From NCBI GenBank assembly GCA_003242895.1, contig QKMY01000060.1:20623-84622 (forward strand): a DNA stretch of 64,000 bases, in the 5' to 3' direction. A program made the position numbers and the translations under genes. Origin of the DNA: Candidatus Margulisiibacteriota bacterium (GTDB lineage: Bacteria; Margulisbacteria; Riflemargulisbacteria; GWF2-39-127). Numbering within the stretch: position 1 is the stretch's first letter; the number at the start of each line of letters is the position of its first letter. Of the stretch, positions 1-8,187 are shown in pieces. The notes below the pieces were generated by a model. The model ran no database searches and was not told the DNA's origin. It was given only the letters and a program-made list of their open reading frames with translations.

Positions 1-2
1 TA

Positions 3-1037
3 ATTGAGATTATCCCACCTTCAAAAGGGGTACAGGGTATAGATGTTTTCGGCAGTATAATCCCGGTAGTTGATGGAAATACATTCTGTATAGCGATTGG
101 TGAAAATACGAGCCTATCAGAGGATGGCCGGTATGTTTATGCTGAAGCTGATGGTGCGGCATCTTTTTTAAATCAAGAGGCGAAAGTTACGACTACACTT
201 CTCATTAAATCTGATATCGATTACTCGGTAGGAAATATTCGCTTTCCAGGGGATATAACAATTTGTGGTAGCGTTAAAGATGGATTTACCGTAATATCCG
301 AAGGAAATATTTTGATCCTTAAGGATATAATTAATGCAACTGTCGAGACAAAAGGTTCAATAGTTATTAAAGGTGGAATAAACAATAAAACCGGCGGTCA
401 TGTGAAGGCCGTTAAAGATATCGAGGTAAACTTTATTCAATTTGGCAAAGTTCATGCAGGAGAGAAGCTTATTGTTGAAAAAGAAATTATGTATAGTAAC
501 GTTGTAGCGGGTGCGCTGTTAACCAACGATGGCAAAGATAGCCGGATATTAGGCAGTAATATTAAGTGTTATGGCAAAATAATCGCATATGATCTCGGTT
601 CTAGAAAAGAAGCGAGTAAAATGGTGATCACCTTATCTGAAAATTTGGAATTATTGGAAGCAATTGAAAATATCGGGATTAAAATCCAAGCAAATAAATC
701 TGAATTAGTTGGGATAGATACGGAAGTAAAGTATATTGAACAATACCTGGCTGCTCCTAATTTAGCCTCAGATGAGTTCCATGAGTTCGAAAAAATTTAT
801 GAAGATTTTAACCAAAAGAAGTTGGAAGTTGAAAAAAATAATATGTATTTAGAAGAAGAAAAGAATAAAATACTTAACTACATTAAAGAAAAAGGCAAAC
901 CAATGATCCATGTCAAGAATTCTATCTTTCCGGGGGTTACGTTGCAGTTTTCGACGAGGAAACTTGATATTACCTCTGAAAAAAGAAGAATTAGGATTTT
1001 CGAAGAAAATAATGTAATTAATTTTAGGCCTTTGTAA
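3..1037 (+). CDS. FapA-like DUF342 polymer-forming protein, 5'-truncated by window edge
   Basis: The reading frame is open from the first complete codon at position 3, so the gene starts outside the window. The first ~180 visible residues are glycine- and isoleucine-rich right-handed beta-helix repeats of the DUF342 type (GSVKDGFTVISEGNI, IVIKGGINNKTGGHVKA, EKEIMYSNVVAGALL). After the beta-helix come about 100 residues of charged, coiled-coil sequence (LEEEKNKILNYIKEKG) and a short beta-rich end, which is the usual architecture of the flagellar-assembly-protein-A/DUF342 family. Family members are linked to cell-surface or flagellar assembly, but no flagellar gene lies in the window, so the role here is unknown. 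An internal TTG at 312 could be mistaken for a start, but the family match continues upstream of it. Confidence 0.8.
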   Translation: MEIIPPSKGVQGIDVFGSIIPVVDGNTFCIAIGENTSLSEDGRYVYAEADGAASFLNQEAKVTTTLLIKSDIDYSVGNIRFPGDITICGSVKDGFTVISEGNILILKDIINATVETKGSIVIKGGINNKTGGHVKAVKDIEVNFIQFGKVHAGEKLIVEKEIMYSNVVAGALLTNDGKDSRILGSNIKCYGKIIAYDLGSRKEASKMVITLSENLELLEAIENIGIKIQANKSELVGIDTEVKYIEQYLAAPNLASDEFHEFEKIYEDFNQKKLEVEKNNMYLEEEKNKILNYIKEKGKPMIHVKNSIFPGVTLQFSTRKLDITSEKRRIRIFEENNVINFRPL

Positions 1038-1169
1038 ACCGGAATTTGTTTAAATAATGCAATTAATTTCTCCTGAGTAACTCCCACTTAGATTCTGTCG
1101 ACTTTAATCCTGGTAACTAAAAAGAATTCTTTGGCTTAAACTGGTCAAAAATGTCAACTAACTATTCTT

Positions 1170-1712
1170 TTAGTCAATATTATATGTTTGAATTATTGAT
1201 CCGCTAGTGCTATTGATGAGATGAAGTTTTGTATCCTCTAAAATCATCACTGTTGGTGTTTTTTCGTTATTTTTCGGGGATGCCGGTGATCCGGGGTTAA
1301 TGAAATATATCCCGTCTTCTTTAAGGTAGTTATAGATATGAGTATGTCCGGAGATCAGGATATCTGCCCGTAATTCTTTTGCCAGTAATTTTTTTGATAT
1401 GTAAGATAAATATATGTCGCCATGAGTAAAAACAATTCTTTTTTTATCGAAGGTTACTGTTCCATATGGATGGGACATCATTCCGTCAGGAATCTCCTGG
1501 GCCATATATTTATCGCAGTTTCCTCGGGCAGCATAAATCGGAATGGTAGTAGTTGTCAGGGATGACGTGAAGGATTTCATGTTGGCGTAATCAGCACCGT
1601 AAAGGATGTCTCCTGCGTGAATGATGGCGTCAACATCGAGAAAGATATAATTTCGGATGTATTCCCATGCGGAATAATCACCATGAGTATCGGATATAAT
1701 TCCAAGTTTCAT
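1170..1712 (-). CDS. YfcE/MJ0936-type metallophosphoesterase
   Basis: A 180-residue calcineurin-like phosphodiesterase of the small YfcE/MJ0936 family. The dinuclear metal motifs occur in order: D8-x-H10 near the N-terminus (IISDTHGD), GD in HAGDILYG, GNCD in ARGNCDKY, TH in VFTHGD and GHTH in LISGHTHIY, followed by the typical NPGS segment (FINPGSPASPKN). Family members hydrolyse phosphodiesters in the cytoplasm; the natural substrate is not predictable. It lies 4 bases downstream of the prepilin peptidase gene on the same strand, so it is probably cotranscribed with it, although a functional link to pili is not obvious. Confidence 0.88.
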   Translation of the reverse strand: MKLGIISDTHGDYSAWEYIRNYIFLDVDAIIHAGDILYGADYANMKSFTSSLTTTTIPIYAARGNCDKYMAQEIPDGMMSHPYGTVTFDKKRIVFTHGDIYLSYISKKLLAKELRADILISGHTHIYNYLKEDGIYFINPGSPASPKNNEKTPTVMILEDTKLHLINSTSGSIIQTYNID

Positions 1713-1716
1713 TGTA

Positions 1717-2295
1717 TTACCAGGTAAAGGGTATTTTTAAAATATTAAATTTTAATAGGGATGCTACGAACCCCATAGCAATTGCAATACTATATGTGAA
1801 TGTCGCAGATTTTTTTTTGTCAGGAAATATGAGTGGCATTCGATAGAGCAGTTTATTTTTTAAACTTATAAAGAATATAATAATTTGAGACCTTTTTCTT
1901 TTTGTTACGATATCATTTATTATTAGAAAAAAGCTGCATATTCCTCCGGCTATCAATGTATACAAAATGCACCAAATAATGAAGTGAGAACCCATAAATG
2001 CGCCTATTGCCCCCATAAGCTTAGCATCTCCGCCACCAAACCATCCGAAGGCAAAAAGAATAAAGAAGACAACGAGTGCAATAATAAGTCCCGAGAAACT
2101 GAAAATAAAGCCTTCTGCAATTGCTCGAAGGGAAAAATTGTTTAAAGAAAAATAGATCATGTTGAACAAGAGTCCGCAGCATATGGCTGGTAAAGTCAAA
2201 ATATTGTATATTTTTCTTGTGGCTAAGTCAGTGATAACAGAGATTGTTATTATAATTGTGACGAGAATAACTTTAGAAAATATTAATACGTCCAT
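1717..2295 (-). CDS. A24 family prepilin peptidase (CpaA/TadV type)
   Basis: A 192-residue polytopic membrane protein with about six hydrophobic segments. The two catalytic aspartates of the TadV/CpaA aspartic peptidases are present: D23 in ITDLATRKIYN and D90 in the GWFGGGDAKL signature. It lacks the N-terminal methylase domain of PilD-type enzymes, as expected for the short Flp-type peptidase. It should cleave the leader peptide of the two Flp prepilins encoded just upstream on the same strand. No tad ATPase, secretin or TadE/F gene is in the window, so the rest of the pilus machine must be elsewhere. A strong terminator separates it from the second pilin gene. Confidence 0.88.
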   Translation of the reverse strand: MDVLIFSKVILVTIIITISVITDLATRKIYNILTLPAICCGLLFNMIYFSLNNFSLRAIAEGFIFSFSGLIIALVVFFILFAFGWFGGGDAKLMGAIGAFMGSHFIIWCILYTLIAGGICSFFLIINDIVTKRKRSQIIIFFISLKNKLLYRMPLIFPDKKKSATFTYSIAIAMGFVASLLKFNILKIPFTW

Positions 2296-2340
2296 TTTTG
2301 TTTTATTTACTAGACCTTTTGAGATTAAGTAAGAAAATAA

Positions 2341-2377
2341 AAAAGGAAGCCCTATCGAGATGGTAGGGCTTCCTTTT
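2341..2377 (-). terminator. Rho-independent terminator after Flp pilin 2
   Basis: Perfect 14-bp inverted repeat AAAAGGAAGCCCTA / TAGGGCTTCCTTTT with a 9-nt loop, starting 4 bases beyond the pilin stop codon. Read on the minus strand it is followed by a T-rich run. It would limit readthrough into the prepilin peptidase gene and so allow much higher pilin expression. Confidence 0.85.
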
Positions 2378-2381
2378 AATA

Positions 2382-2552
2382 CTAGGTACCTGCGATGTTG
2401 CCGCCGACAGCTTTCATTTTGTTGCTTACTGTCCCTCCAAGGAAGGTTAATGCAACGATAGCTGCAACTGCGATTAAAGCTGCAATAAGAGCATATTCAA
2501 CTAGCCCTTGTCCTTCTTCATCTTTAATAAAATTAGCTATTACTGATAACAT
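2382..2552 (-). CDS. Flp family type IVb pilin (copy 2)
   Basis: A 56-residue Flp/Fap prepilin, short enough to be missed by length filters. The protein begins MLSVIANFIKDEEG and continues QGLVEYALIAAL, giving the Flp processing signature G/xxxxEY with cleavage expected after Gly14. A single hydrophobic helix follows (ALIAALIAVAAIVALTFLGG) with a short polar tail ending NIAGT. The start is fixed by an AGGTGG ribosome-binding site 6-7 bases upstream. It is nearly identical to the neighbouring copy at 2640-2813 from the DEEG/NEEG position onward, so a recent tandem duplication is likely. It should be processed by the downstream prepilin peptidase and assembled into a thin Flp pilus. Confidence 0.9.
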   Translation of the reverse strand: MLSVIANFIKDEEGQGLVEYALIAALIAVAAIVALTFLGGTVSNKMKAVGGNIAGT

Positions 2553-2639
2553 GGTATCCACCTCTTTTCTGTAAGGTAATATTTTTATTTTATCATAATA
2601 ATATATAAATGCAAAAATTTAATAATTTGGGTCAAGCTT

Positions 2640-2813
2640 TCATGTGTCTGTAGCGATGTTGTCGCCGATAGCTCTCATTTTGTTGCTCACTGTCCCTCCA
2701 AGGAAGGTTAATGCAACGATAGCTGCAACTGCGATTAAGGCTGCAATAAGGGCATATTCAACTAACCCTTGTCCTTCTTCATTTTTAATAAAATCAGCTA
2801 GTAACTCTGTCAT
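2640..2813 (-). CDS. Flp family type IVb pilin (copy 1)
   Basis: A 57-residue Flp prepilin starting MTELLADFIKNEEG, cleaved after Gly14, with QGLVEYALIAAL and one membrane helix. I chose the ATG at 2813 because a perfect AGGAGG lies 8 bases upstream; the in-frame GTG at 2822 overlaps that ribosome-binding site and is unlikely to be used. The C-terminus (MRAIGDNIATDT) differs from copy 2 (MKAVGGNIAGT) at a handful of positions, while the central part is almost identical even at the DNA level. The 87-bp gap between the copies has no convincing terminator, so both may come from one transcript. Confidence 0.9.
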   Translation of the reverse strand: MTELLADFIKNEEGQGLVEYALIAALIAVAAIVALTFLGGTVSNKMRAIGDNIATDT

Positions 2814-3284
2814 GGATTTCACCTCCTAATCATTTGTACTATTACTTCAACAAAAAAAGTATATATTTTTGTTTTATTCAGCCATCCAGTGTGATTGAAA
2901 AGGATTAATCATTTTTTGTGCCAATGTGAGAAAAGATTATATTAACTGAAGGATTGTTCGTTATGCCGTCCACAATCACGTAATTATTTTTGTAACGGGA
3001 TGGCTGGTATGAAAAGTAAGCTCAGCGGTGGCATCTGTATGTGGGATTATGCTGCATGGAGATGATCACATTGTTGCATTATGCTAATATCGTTGTTCTT
3101 CTGTGATCATAACGGTCTTTGACAACGAAAAAAGAAGGGAAGGCATGGGAACTTAAAACTAATTGCCTGGGTCAAAGGGGGTTTTAATAAAGAATGTGGT
3201 AAGTCGAGATGTTTTTTGTAGTTACCGGGAAGCGATAATGTGAGATCTCGTTAAAAGCTTTTTAATCTATAAAATAAAAATAGA
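2814..3284. other. Intergenic region without a gene
   Basis: About 470 bases upstream of the pilin genes. It should contain their minus-strand promoter; an AT-rich stretch around 2840-2880 is the likely place but I could not pick a clear -35/-10 pair. No ORF with a convincing start, no tRNA and no riboswitch core was seen. Confidence 0.5.
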
Positions 3285-3310
3285 TATAGCCTGATAATTA
3301 TCAGGCTATA
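3285..3310 (-). terminator. Terminator hairpin downstream of rpmB
   Basis: Perfect 12-bp palindrome TATAGCCTGATA / TATCAGGCTATA with a 2-base centre, followed on the minus strand by a T-rich run. It lies 28 bases beyond the rpmB stop codon. Confidence 0.7.
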
Positions 3311-3337
3311 GTAACTATTAATTTGGCAATCCAAGTA

Positions 3338-3529
3338 TTAGAAGGTTTTTTCGAGCTTATTTGTCTTTATACAAGATGTGCAAGCTTTTACTTTTTTCTT
3401 AATACCTTTTACAAGAATTGTTATTGCTTGTATATTAGGGTACCATTTTCTTCTGGTTTTTTTATTAGAATGACTTACTGCATTTCCGAATATCGGACCT
3501 TTTCCACAAATATCACATTTTTTTGACAT
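3338..3529 (-). CDS. rpmB: Ribosomal protein bL28
   Basis: A 63-residue bL28 protein of the large ribosomal subunit. It keeps the bL28 core (GKGPIFGNAVSHSNKKTRRKWYPNIQ) and carries two CxxC pairs, C5/C8 and C50/C53, so it is the zinc-binding (C+) form. A GGGAGG ribosome-binding site precedes the ATG. It is transcribed away from the DhaL-domain gene, whereas in Firmicutes rpmB often lies next to asp23 and yloV; asp23 is absent here. Confidence 0.95.
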   Translation of the reverse strand: MSKKCDICGKGPIFGNAVSHSNKKTRRKWYPNIQAITILVKGIKKKVKACTSCIKTNKLEKTF

Positions 3530-3565
3530 TTAACTGCCTCCCATGCATTTCATTAGCGAGAAAAA

Positions 3566-3594
3566 ATTATATCACAGCGTATTTTTATTAACAA
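3566..3594 (-). promoter_or_regulatory. Sigma-70 type promoter of rpmB
   Basis: On the minus strand TTGTTA and TATAAT are separated by 17 bases, with the -10 hexamer 37 bases upstream of the rpmB start codon. The -10 is a perfect consensus match. Confidence 0.7.
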
Positions 3595-3947
3595 TGGTTA
3601 ATTTTAAAAGAAATTCCTTGATTTCTTAGTAAAGTATTTTTTCGGATATTATTCGGCAATAGGTTCAAAAATCCTGTAATAGAAATATTCGTATCTGTAT
3701 TTCAGATTTCAGCTAATTTGGGCAACCGTGCATTTTTATATACTCCTGCGAATGGAAATATTTAGACAACCAATGCAATTTTATGTTACTATCAATGAAC
3801 GTATCAAAAATATATTTATTATTGAAGCGTAGCGTTTATTATGGATGGATTTGCTTTGATGCTCATAAAATTAGCTTGAAGCGCTTACCTGATACAACCA
3901 TCCGTTGAAGTCACATTTAAAATAATAAAAAATAATGGGGAATTGTC
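3595..3947. other. Divergent intergenic region, nothing further recognised
   Basis: Between the rpmB promoter and the DhaL-domain gene. It is AT-rich and should hold the plus-strand promoter for the DhaL gene, but no hexamer pair with good spacing is convincing. No RNA gene or ORF was recognised. Confidence 0.45.
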
Positions 3948-4886
3948 ATGTCAAGAACAAGCTTAAAAGAATGTGATGGAATAAGGCTGAAAAATTTTAT
4001 TATTGCAGGAGCTAAATGGGTTTATCATCATAAAGATCATCTTGATGAGATTAATTATTTCCCTGTTCCGGATGCTGATACCGGCGCTAACATGTATCTT
4101 ACCTTTACTTCGATCCTTAATGAAATCAGAAAAGTTGAAAATCCTTATTTGACCTCTTCGATTGCCCGAGCTGCCGCTTTAGGCGGATTGATGGGGAGTA
4201 AAGGAAATTCAGGACTGATCCTGTCCCAGTTTTTTAGAGGGTTTTCTGAGTCAATCGGAGATAAAGAAGTGCTCGATGCCGAAGATATTGCCAATGCTTT
4301 TTATAGAGCTGCCCAGACGGCGCGCGAAGGAATCCTAAGCCCAAAGGATGGTACCATCCTAAGCGTAGCATATGATGGAGCTAACGCTGCATTAGCAAGT
4401 ATAAGCAAAAGCGAAGATCTTATCGAAGTGATGACAAGTTTTTATGACGGTGCTTGTGAATCTCTTGAAAAAACAAAAACTTTATTGCCTGAACTCAGAA
4501 AAGCCGGAGTTGTTGATGCTGGAGGTAAAGGGCTGGTTCTCTTTTTTGAAGGTATGCTGCGCTTGGCTACCGCTAGGTCAGTTAAAGATGTGCCTGTGAT
4601 AGATTCTCAGGAAATACCGGACAAGGCTAAAGAGGGAAAAACTATTACTCATCAGTTTTGTACTACGTTTATTATTCAAAAGAATCTCGATATCGATGAT
4701 AATCATATCAAAAAAATTATTAAGTCATACGGAGATAGTGTTATTGTCGATAAAGGCATCGATAATTTTGCCAAGATATACATTCATACCAATAACCCTG
4801 ATCAAGTTCTGGAGAAAGCTTCTGAACTGGGAAAGATAACCAACGTTATGATTGATGATATGAAGAAGCAAATTGTTGATCTATGA
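3948..4886 (+). CDS. DhaL/DAK2-domain protein, YloV-like
   Basis: A 312-residue protein. Residues ~10-205 form a DhaL (DAK2) helical-barrel domain with the metal/phosphate signature PVPDADTGANM near residue 42 and the GGLMGSKGNSGLILSQFFRG segment. The C-terminal part (~225-312, THQFCTTFIIQ...GDSVIVDKGIDNFAKIYIHTNNP) matches the segment that follows DAK2 in YloV/FakA-type proteins. YloV/FakA proteins are usually about 550 residues and work with DegV-type fatty-acid-binding proteins (FakB) in fatty-acid phosphorylation. Here the protein is shorter and its stop codon overlaps the start of a decayed degV by ATGA. A fatty-acid kinase role is an inference from the family. Confidence 0.8.
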   Translation: MSRTSLKECDGIRLKNFIIAGAKWVYHHKDHLDEINYFPVPDADTGANMYLTFTSILNEIRKVENPYLTSSIARAAALGGLMGSKGNSGLILSQFFRGFSESIGDKEVLDAEDIANAFYRAAQTAREGILSPKDGTILSVAYDGANAALASISKSEDLIEVMTSFYDGACESLEKTKTLLPELRKAGVVDAGGKGLVLFFEGMLRLATARSVKDVPVIDSQEIPDKAKEGKTITHQFCTTFIIQKNLDIDDNHIKKIIKSYGDSVIVDKGIDNFAKIYIHTNNPDQVLEKASELGKITNVMIDDMKKQIVDL

Positions 4887-5304
4887 ATATAGGGCTTGTT
4901 ATTGATTCAACGATCGGTATCCCTTATGAAATTGTAAAGAAATACGCAGTTCGTACTGTAAGGTGTTCGACTCATTTCCTGTGTCTATCTGTTCAGCAAT
5001 AAAACTAATTGTAGCGCTGAAAAGCCTTGAACATTCGGGCTCATTGAATGATATCAAAATGATATTTGCGGAAGAAACCAGAAATGTTCTAAAAGAGATT
5101 GAAAAGTTATTTAAAACATGGAAGAATAGTTCTTGAGAACTTGAATATGTCGGGCTTGCTTATAGTAATTCGGATACTCTGGTCCCAGAACTTGAAACTG
5201 TTGTTAAACTGTACTATCCTCATGTTGATCTGGTAATTGTTCAGTTAAGCCCTGTTGTCGGATGCCATGCCGGACCAGGACTCATAGGCTTTGCAGTTTA
5301 CTAA
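4883..5304 (+). pseudogene. Degraded DegV/FakB-like gene
   Basis: The N-terminus starts with an ATG overlapping the upstream stop (ATGA) and reads MNIGLVIDSTIGIPYEIVKKYAV, a clear DegV start. It then loses the family sequence and stops at a TAA near 5000. Further on, a second frame carries ALKSLEHSGSLNDIKMIFAEE up to a TGA near 5135, and in the same frame beyond that TGA a perfect DegV C-terminus appears (YYPHVDLVIVQLSPVVG, then CHAGPGLIGFAVY) ending at 5304. Normal DegV proteins have about 280 residues, so roughly half of the middle is deleted, with at least one frame change and one nonsense codon. The gene is almost certainly non-functional unless the assembly is wrong here. Its partner DhaL gene is intact. 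Confidence 0.85.
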
Positions 5305-5344
5305 ATCCGAAAAAGATATTTTGCTTTTTATAAGATAAACAATC

Positions 5345-7420
5345 ATGAACGAAAAATTAAAAACATCAATACAATATATCAAAGGTGTTGGTCCGAAGTT
5401 AGCTAAATGTTTTGAAAAGCTAGAGCTTTATACTGTAAATGATCTTATCTATTTTTTCCCGCGTTCGTACGAAGACAGACGCCGTATCCCTAAAATTTCG
5501 GAAGCTAAAAATAACGAAACAATGTTTTTTGTCGGTGATGTTGTTGCTACGAAAGTGGAGACTACTAAGAACCGGCATAAGCTTTTTAAGGCAAATATCC
5601 ATGATGGCTACGGGTATCTTTCGGTAGTCTGGTTTAATCAGGCGTTCCTGGAAACTACCATAATGAAAGGAAATCGTCTCTTTGTGTCCGGTAAAGTTGA
5701 GTACAATCACTATACTGGCGAATATCAGTTGATGTGTGCCGATTATGAGATTCTGGATAAAGATATGGCGAATAATATTTCCTTGAACCGAGTTGTTCCG
5801 GTGTATAACTTAACAAAGGGCATCGTGCAAAAAAAGATCCGTATGTCGATCTATAGTGTTCTTCTCGGATATTTGAACTATGTTGATGAATTCTATGAGG
5901 AAGCTTTTCGCAAACAGCATAAACTTATGGGGATCAAGGAAGCTCTGTATAATCTCCATTATCCGAAGGACCGGGAATCCTATGCACTCGCTAAAAGAAG
6001 AATTGTGTTCGATGATTTTTTTATGATGCAGCTTGTTCTGGCAAAAAAGAGATTTCTTAACCAGCATCGAGAAAAGGGAATTAGCTTTAATGTGGATTCA
6101 CAATTATATGTTCGCTACCTTGATTCGCTTCCTTATTCATTAACCAATGCCCAGCAGCGTGTTATTAACGAAATTAAAGGCGATATGAAGAAAATTCATC
6201 CGATGAACCGGCTTGTTCAGGGCGATGTCGGTTCCGGTAAAACCGAGATTGCAGTAGCCGCTATTATTGTCGCAGTTGAGAATGGCTATCAAGCAGCGCT
6301 GATGGCTCCGACAGAGATTCTAGCCGAGCAACATTACAAAAAGCTTCTTAAATATCTTGAACCACTTGGTATTAAAGTGGAATTGCTTATTGGAAGGCTC
6401 AAAACCAAACAGAAGAGGAATGTGCTTGAGTACGTGGCCAGTAACAGTGTTGATGTTGTGATTGGAACCCATGCGCTTATTCAGGAAAAAGTTGAAATTC
6501 CTAATTTAGGCTTAGCAATAGTTGATGAACAGCATCGCTTCGGGGTTATGCAACGAGCAGCACTGAAGAAATATGGGAAGAACCCCGATCTCGTGGTAAT
6601 GACTGCGACTCCAATTCCACGAACGTTATCGTTGACTGTTTATGGCGATCTCGATAAATCGGTTATCGATGAAATGCCTCCGGGAAGAAAAGAGATAAAA
6701 ACCGAATGGGTAACGAAGTCAACACAGGTACTTGAGTTCCTCAGAAAGAAATTAAAAGACGGAGAGCAGGCATATTATGTTTTGCCTTTGGTAGAAGAGT
6801 CGGAGAAGCTTGATCTTAAAGCTGCAATAGATATGCACGAATATCTTAAAACTGATATATATCCTGAGTTTCCGGTAGGGCTTATTCATGGGAAAATGAA
6901 AGGTGATGAAAAGGATAATGTCATGCAGATGTTTAGAAATAAGGAAATCCGGCTTCTTGTTGCAACAACCGTTATTGAGGTTGGTATTGATGTTCCTAAT
7001 GCTACTGTGATGGTAATAGAACATGCTGAAAGGTTCGGGTTATCCCAACTTCATCAATTGCGGGGAAGGGTAGGCCGGGGAAGCTTGCGGTCCTATTGCA
7101 TCCTCATAGGGAACCCAAAATCGGAAGATGGCCGTAAAAGGCTTAAGGTGATGACTGAGACAACAAACGGCTTTAAACTTGCAGAGTTTGATTTGCAGTT
7201 GCGGGGACCGGGAGACTTCTATGGCGTCAAGCAGAGCGGGCTCCCGACAATGAGAATGGCTGATTTTATCAAAGATGAACCGTTGTTGCTGGAAGCTCGT
7301 AAGATTGCCGTCGATATTATTGAGATAGATCCGCATCTTGATGGTAGCGAACATAAGAGCATCAAAAAGGCATTGGAGCGGACTGAAGAATACCAGTTTA
7401 GTAAAGATGCTATGAATTAA
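5345..7420 (+). CDS. recG: ATP-dependent DNA helicase RecG
   Basis: A 691-residue RecG, full length. The N-terminal wedge/OB region (about residues 1-260) includes IKGVGPKLAKCFEKL and DLIYFFPRSYEDRR. Helicase motifs follow: Walker A GDVGSGKT near residue 293, DEQHRFGV near 394, TATPIPRT, and the C-terminal RecA-like lobe with ATTVIEVGIDVPNA and QLRGRVGRG. The closing TRG-type region (LRGPGDFYGVKQSGLP) is present. RecG remodels stalled replication forks and branched DNA in the cytoplasm. It follows the DhaL/degV pair by 40 bases, a linkage common in Firmicutes. Confidence 0.97.
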   Translation: MNEKLKTSIQYIKGVGPKLAKCFEKLELYTVNDLIYFFPRSYEDRRRIPKISEAKNNETMFFVGDVVATKVETTKNRHKLFKANIHDGYGYLSVVWFNQAFLETTIMKGNRLFVSGKVEYNHYTGEYQLMCADYEILDKDMANNISLNRVVPVYNLTKGIVQKKIRMSIYSVLLGYLNYVDEFYEEAFRKQHKLMGIKEALYNLHYPKDRESYALAKRRIVFDDFFMMQLVLAKKRFLNQHREKGISFNVDSQLYVRYLDSLPYSLTNAQQRVINEIKGDMKKIHPMNRLVQGDVGSGKTEIAVAAIIVAVENGYQAALMAPTEILAEQHYKKLLKYLEPLGIKVELLIGRLKTKQKRNVLEYVASNSVDVVIGTHALIQEKVEIPNLGLAIVDEQHRFGVMQRAALKKYGKNPDLVVMTATPIPRTLSLTVYGDLDKSVIDEMPPGRKEIKTEWVTKSTQVLEFLRKKLKDGEQAYYVLPLVEESEKLDLKAAIDMHEYLKTDIYPEFPVGLIHGKMKGDEKDNVMQMFRNKEIRLLVATTVIEVGIDVPNATVMVIEHAERFGLSQLHQLRGRVGRGSLRSYCILIGNPKSEDGRKRLKVMTETTNGFKLAEFDLQLRGPGDFYGVKQSGLPTMRMADFIKDEPLLLEARKIAVDIIEIDPHLDGSEHKSIKKALERTEEYQFSKDAMN

Positions 7421-7451
7421 AGCTTAATCTGACGAGATTTATTTTGAGATA

Positions 7452-8159
7452 CTAGAAATCTTCCAGTAAATTATATTTTTTTAGTATGTCAGTATTCCTT
7501 AGTATATCTATCGGGCCATCTTGTGCAATTTTCCCTTTTTCAAGGATAATAACTCGCTGGCATAGATATTGTGCCACGTTAAGTTCATGTGTTGCGATAA
7601 TTTTGGTGCAGGTGAGATTTTTAAGGAGCCTCACTGTTGTAGACTTTTGTCCGGGATCAAGGCCGGCTGCCGGTTCATCAAGTACGAGTATCTCAGGCTG
7701 TTGTGCCAGTATTCCTGCCAGTGCGACCAATTTTTTTTCGCCTAAGCTAAGATGAAGAGGATGTTTGTGTTGCAAGTGAGTGGTTCCGGTCATCAGCAGG
7801 GCATTGTTTATCCTGGCTTCAATATCGTTTGATCCAAAGTTATAGGGAGCAAATCCAATATCTTCGCGCACGCTTGACATGAAAAGCTGGTTATCGGAGT
7901 TTTGGAATAACATACCCACTTTAGCTCGAATTTCGGATAAGTTTTTGTTATTGATGGGAAGCTCGCCGATGATGATGTTTTCATTGTGTTTTTCCGGTAG
8001 AATGCCATTGAGGTGATAGATAAGCGTTGATTTGCCTGCACCGTTCGGTCCCATTAAAGCAACATTTTCTCCTTTTTTTATTTCTAACGAGATGTTGCTA
8101 AGGCCTTTATTGCCGTCACTATAGATATAGGTTACATTATTCAGTTTTATAATTGTCAT
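7452..8159 (-). CDS. Nickel/cobalt ECF transporter ATPase (CbiO/NikO)
   Basis: A 235-residue ABC ATPase with Walker A GPNGAGKST, Q-loop LFQNSDNQLF, signature LSLGEKK and Walker B EILVLDEPAAGLD. The GMLFQNSDNQLF and DPGQ features are typical of the energy-coupling-factor CbiO/EcfA group rather than importers with periplasmic binding proteins. It energises uptake through the CbiQ and CbiM membrane proteins encoded upstream in the same minus-strand operon. With NikR next to the operon, nickel rather than cobalt is the likely substrate. Confidence 0.9.
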   Translation of the reverse strand: MTIIKLNNVTYIYSDGNKGLSNISLEIKKGENVALMGPNGAGKSTLIYHLNGILPEKHNENIIIGELPINNKNLSEIRAKVGMLFQNSDNQLFMSSVREDIGFAPYNFGSNDIEARINNALLMTGTTHLQHKHPLHLSLGEKKLVALAGILAQQPEILVLDEPAAGLDPGQKSTTVRLLKNLTCTKIIATHELNVAQYLCQRVIILEKGKIAQDGPIDILRNTDILKKYNLLEDF

Positions 8160-8187
8160 GAATTGCCTTATGTCAATTTTATTCGGG

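Noticed and set aside
878..1087. Minus-strand frame of 69 codons antisense to the DUF342 gene
   Set aside because: It lies almost completely within a well-supported gene on the other strand and has no recognisable domain.
2644..2829. Plus-strand frame antisense to Flp pilin copy 1
   Set aside because: It is the complement of a clear pilin gene and is rich in chance residues with no family.
2814..3284. Possible riboswitch, tRNA or other RNA gene
   Set aside because: No conserved core, T-loop or cloverleaf could be recognised by eye.
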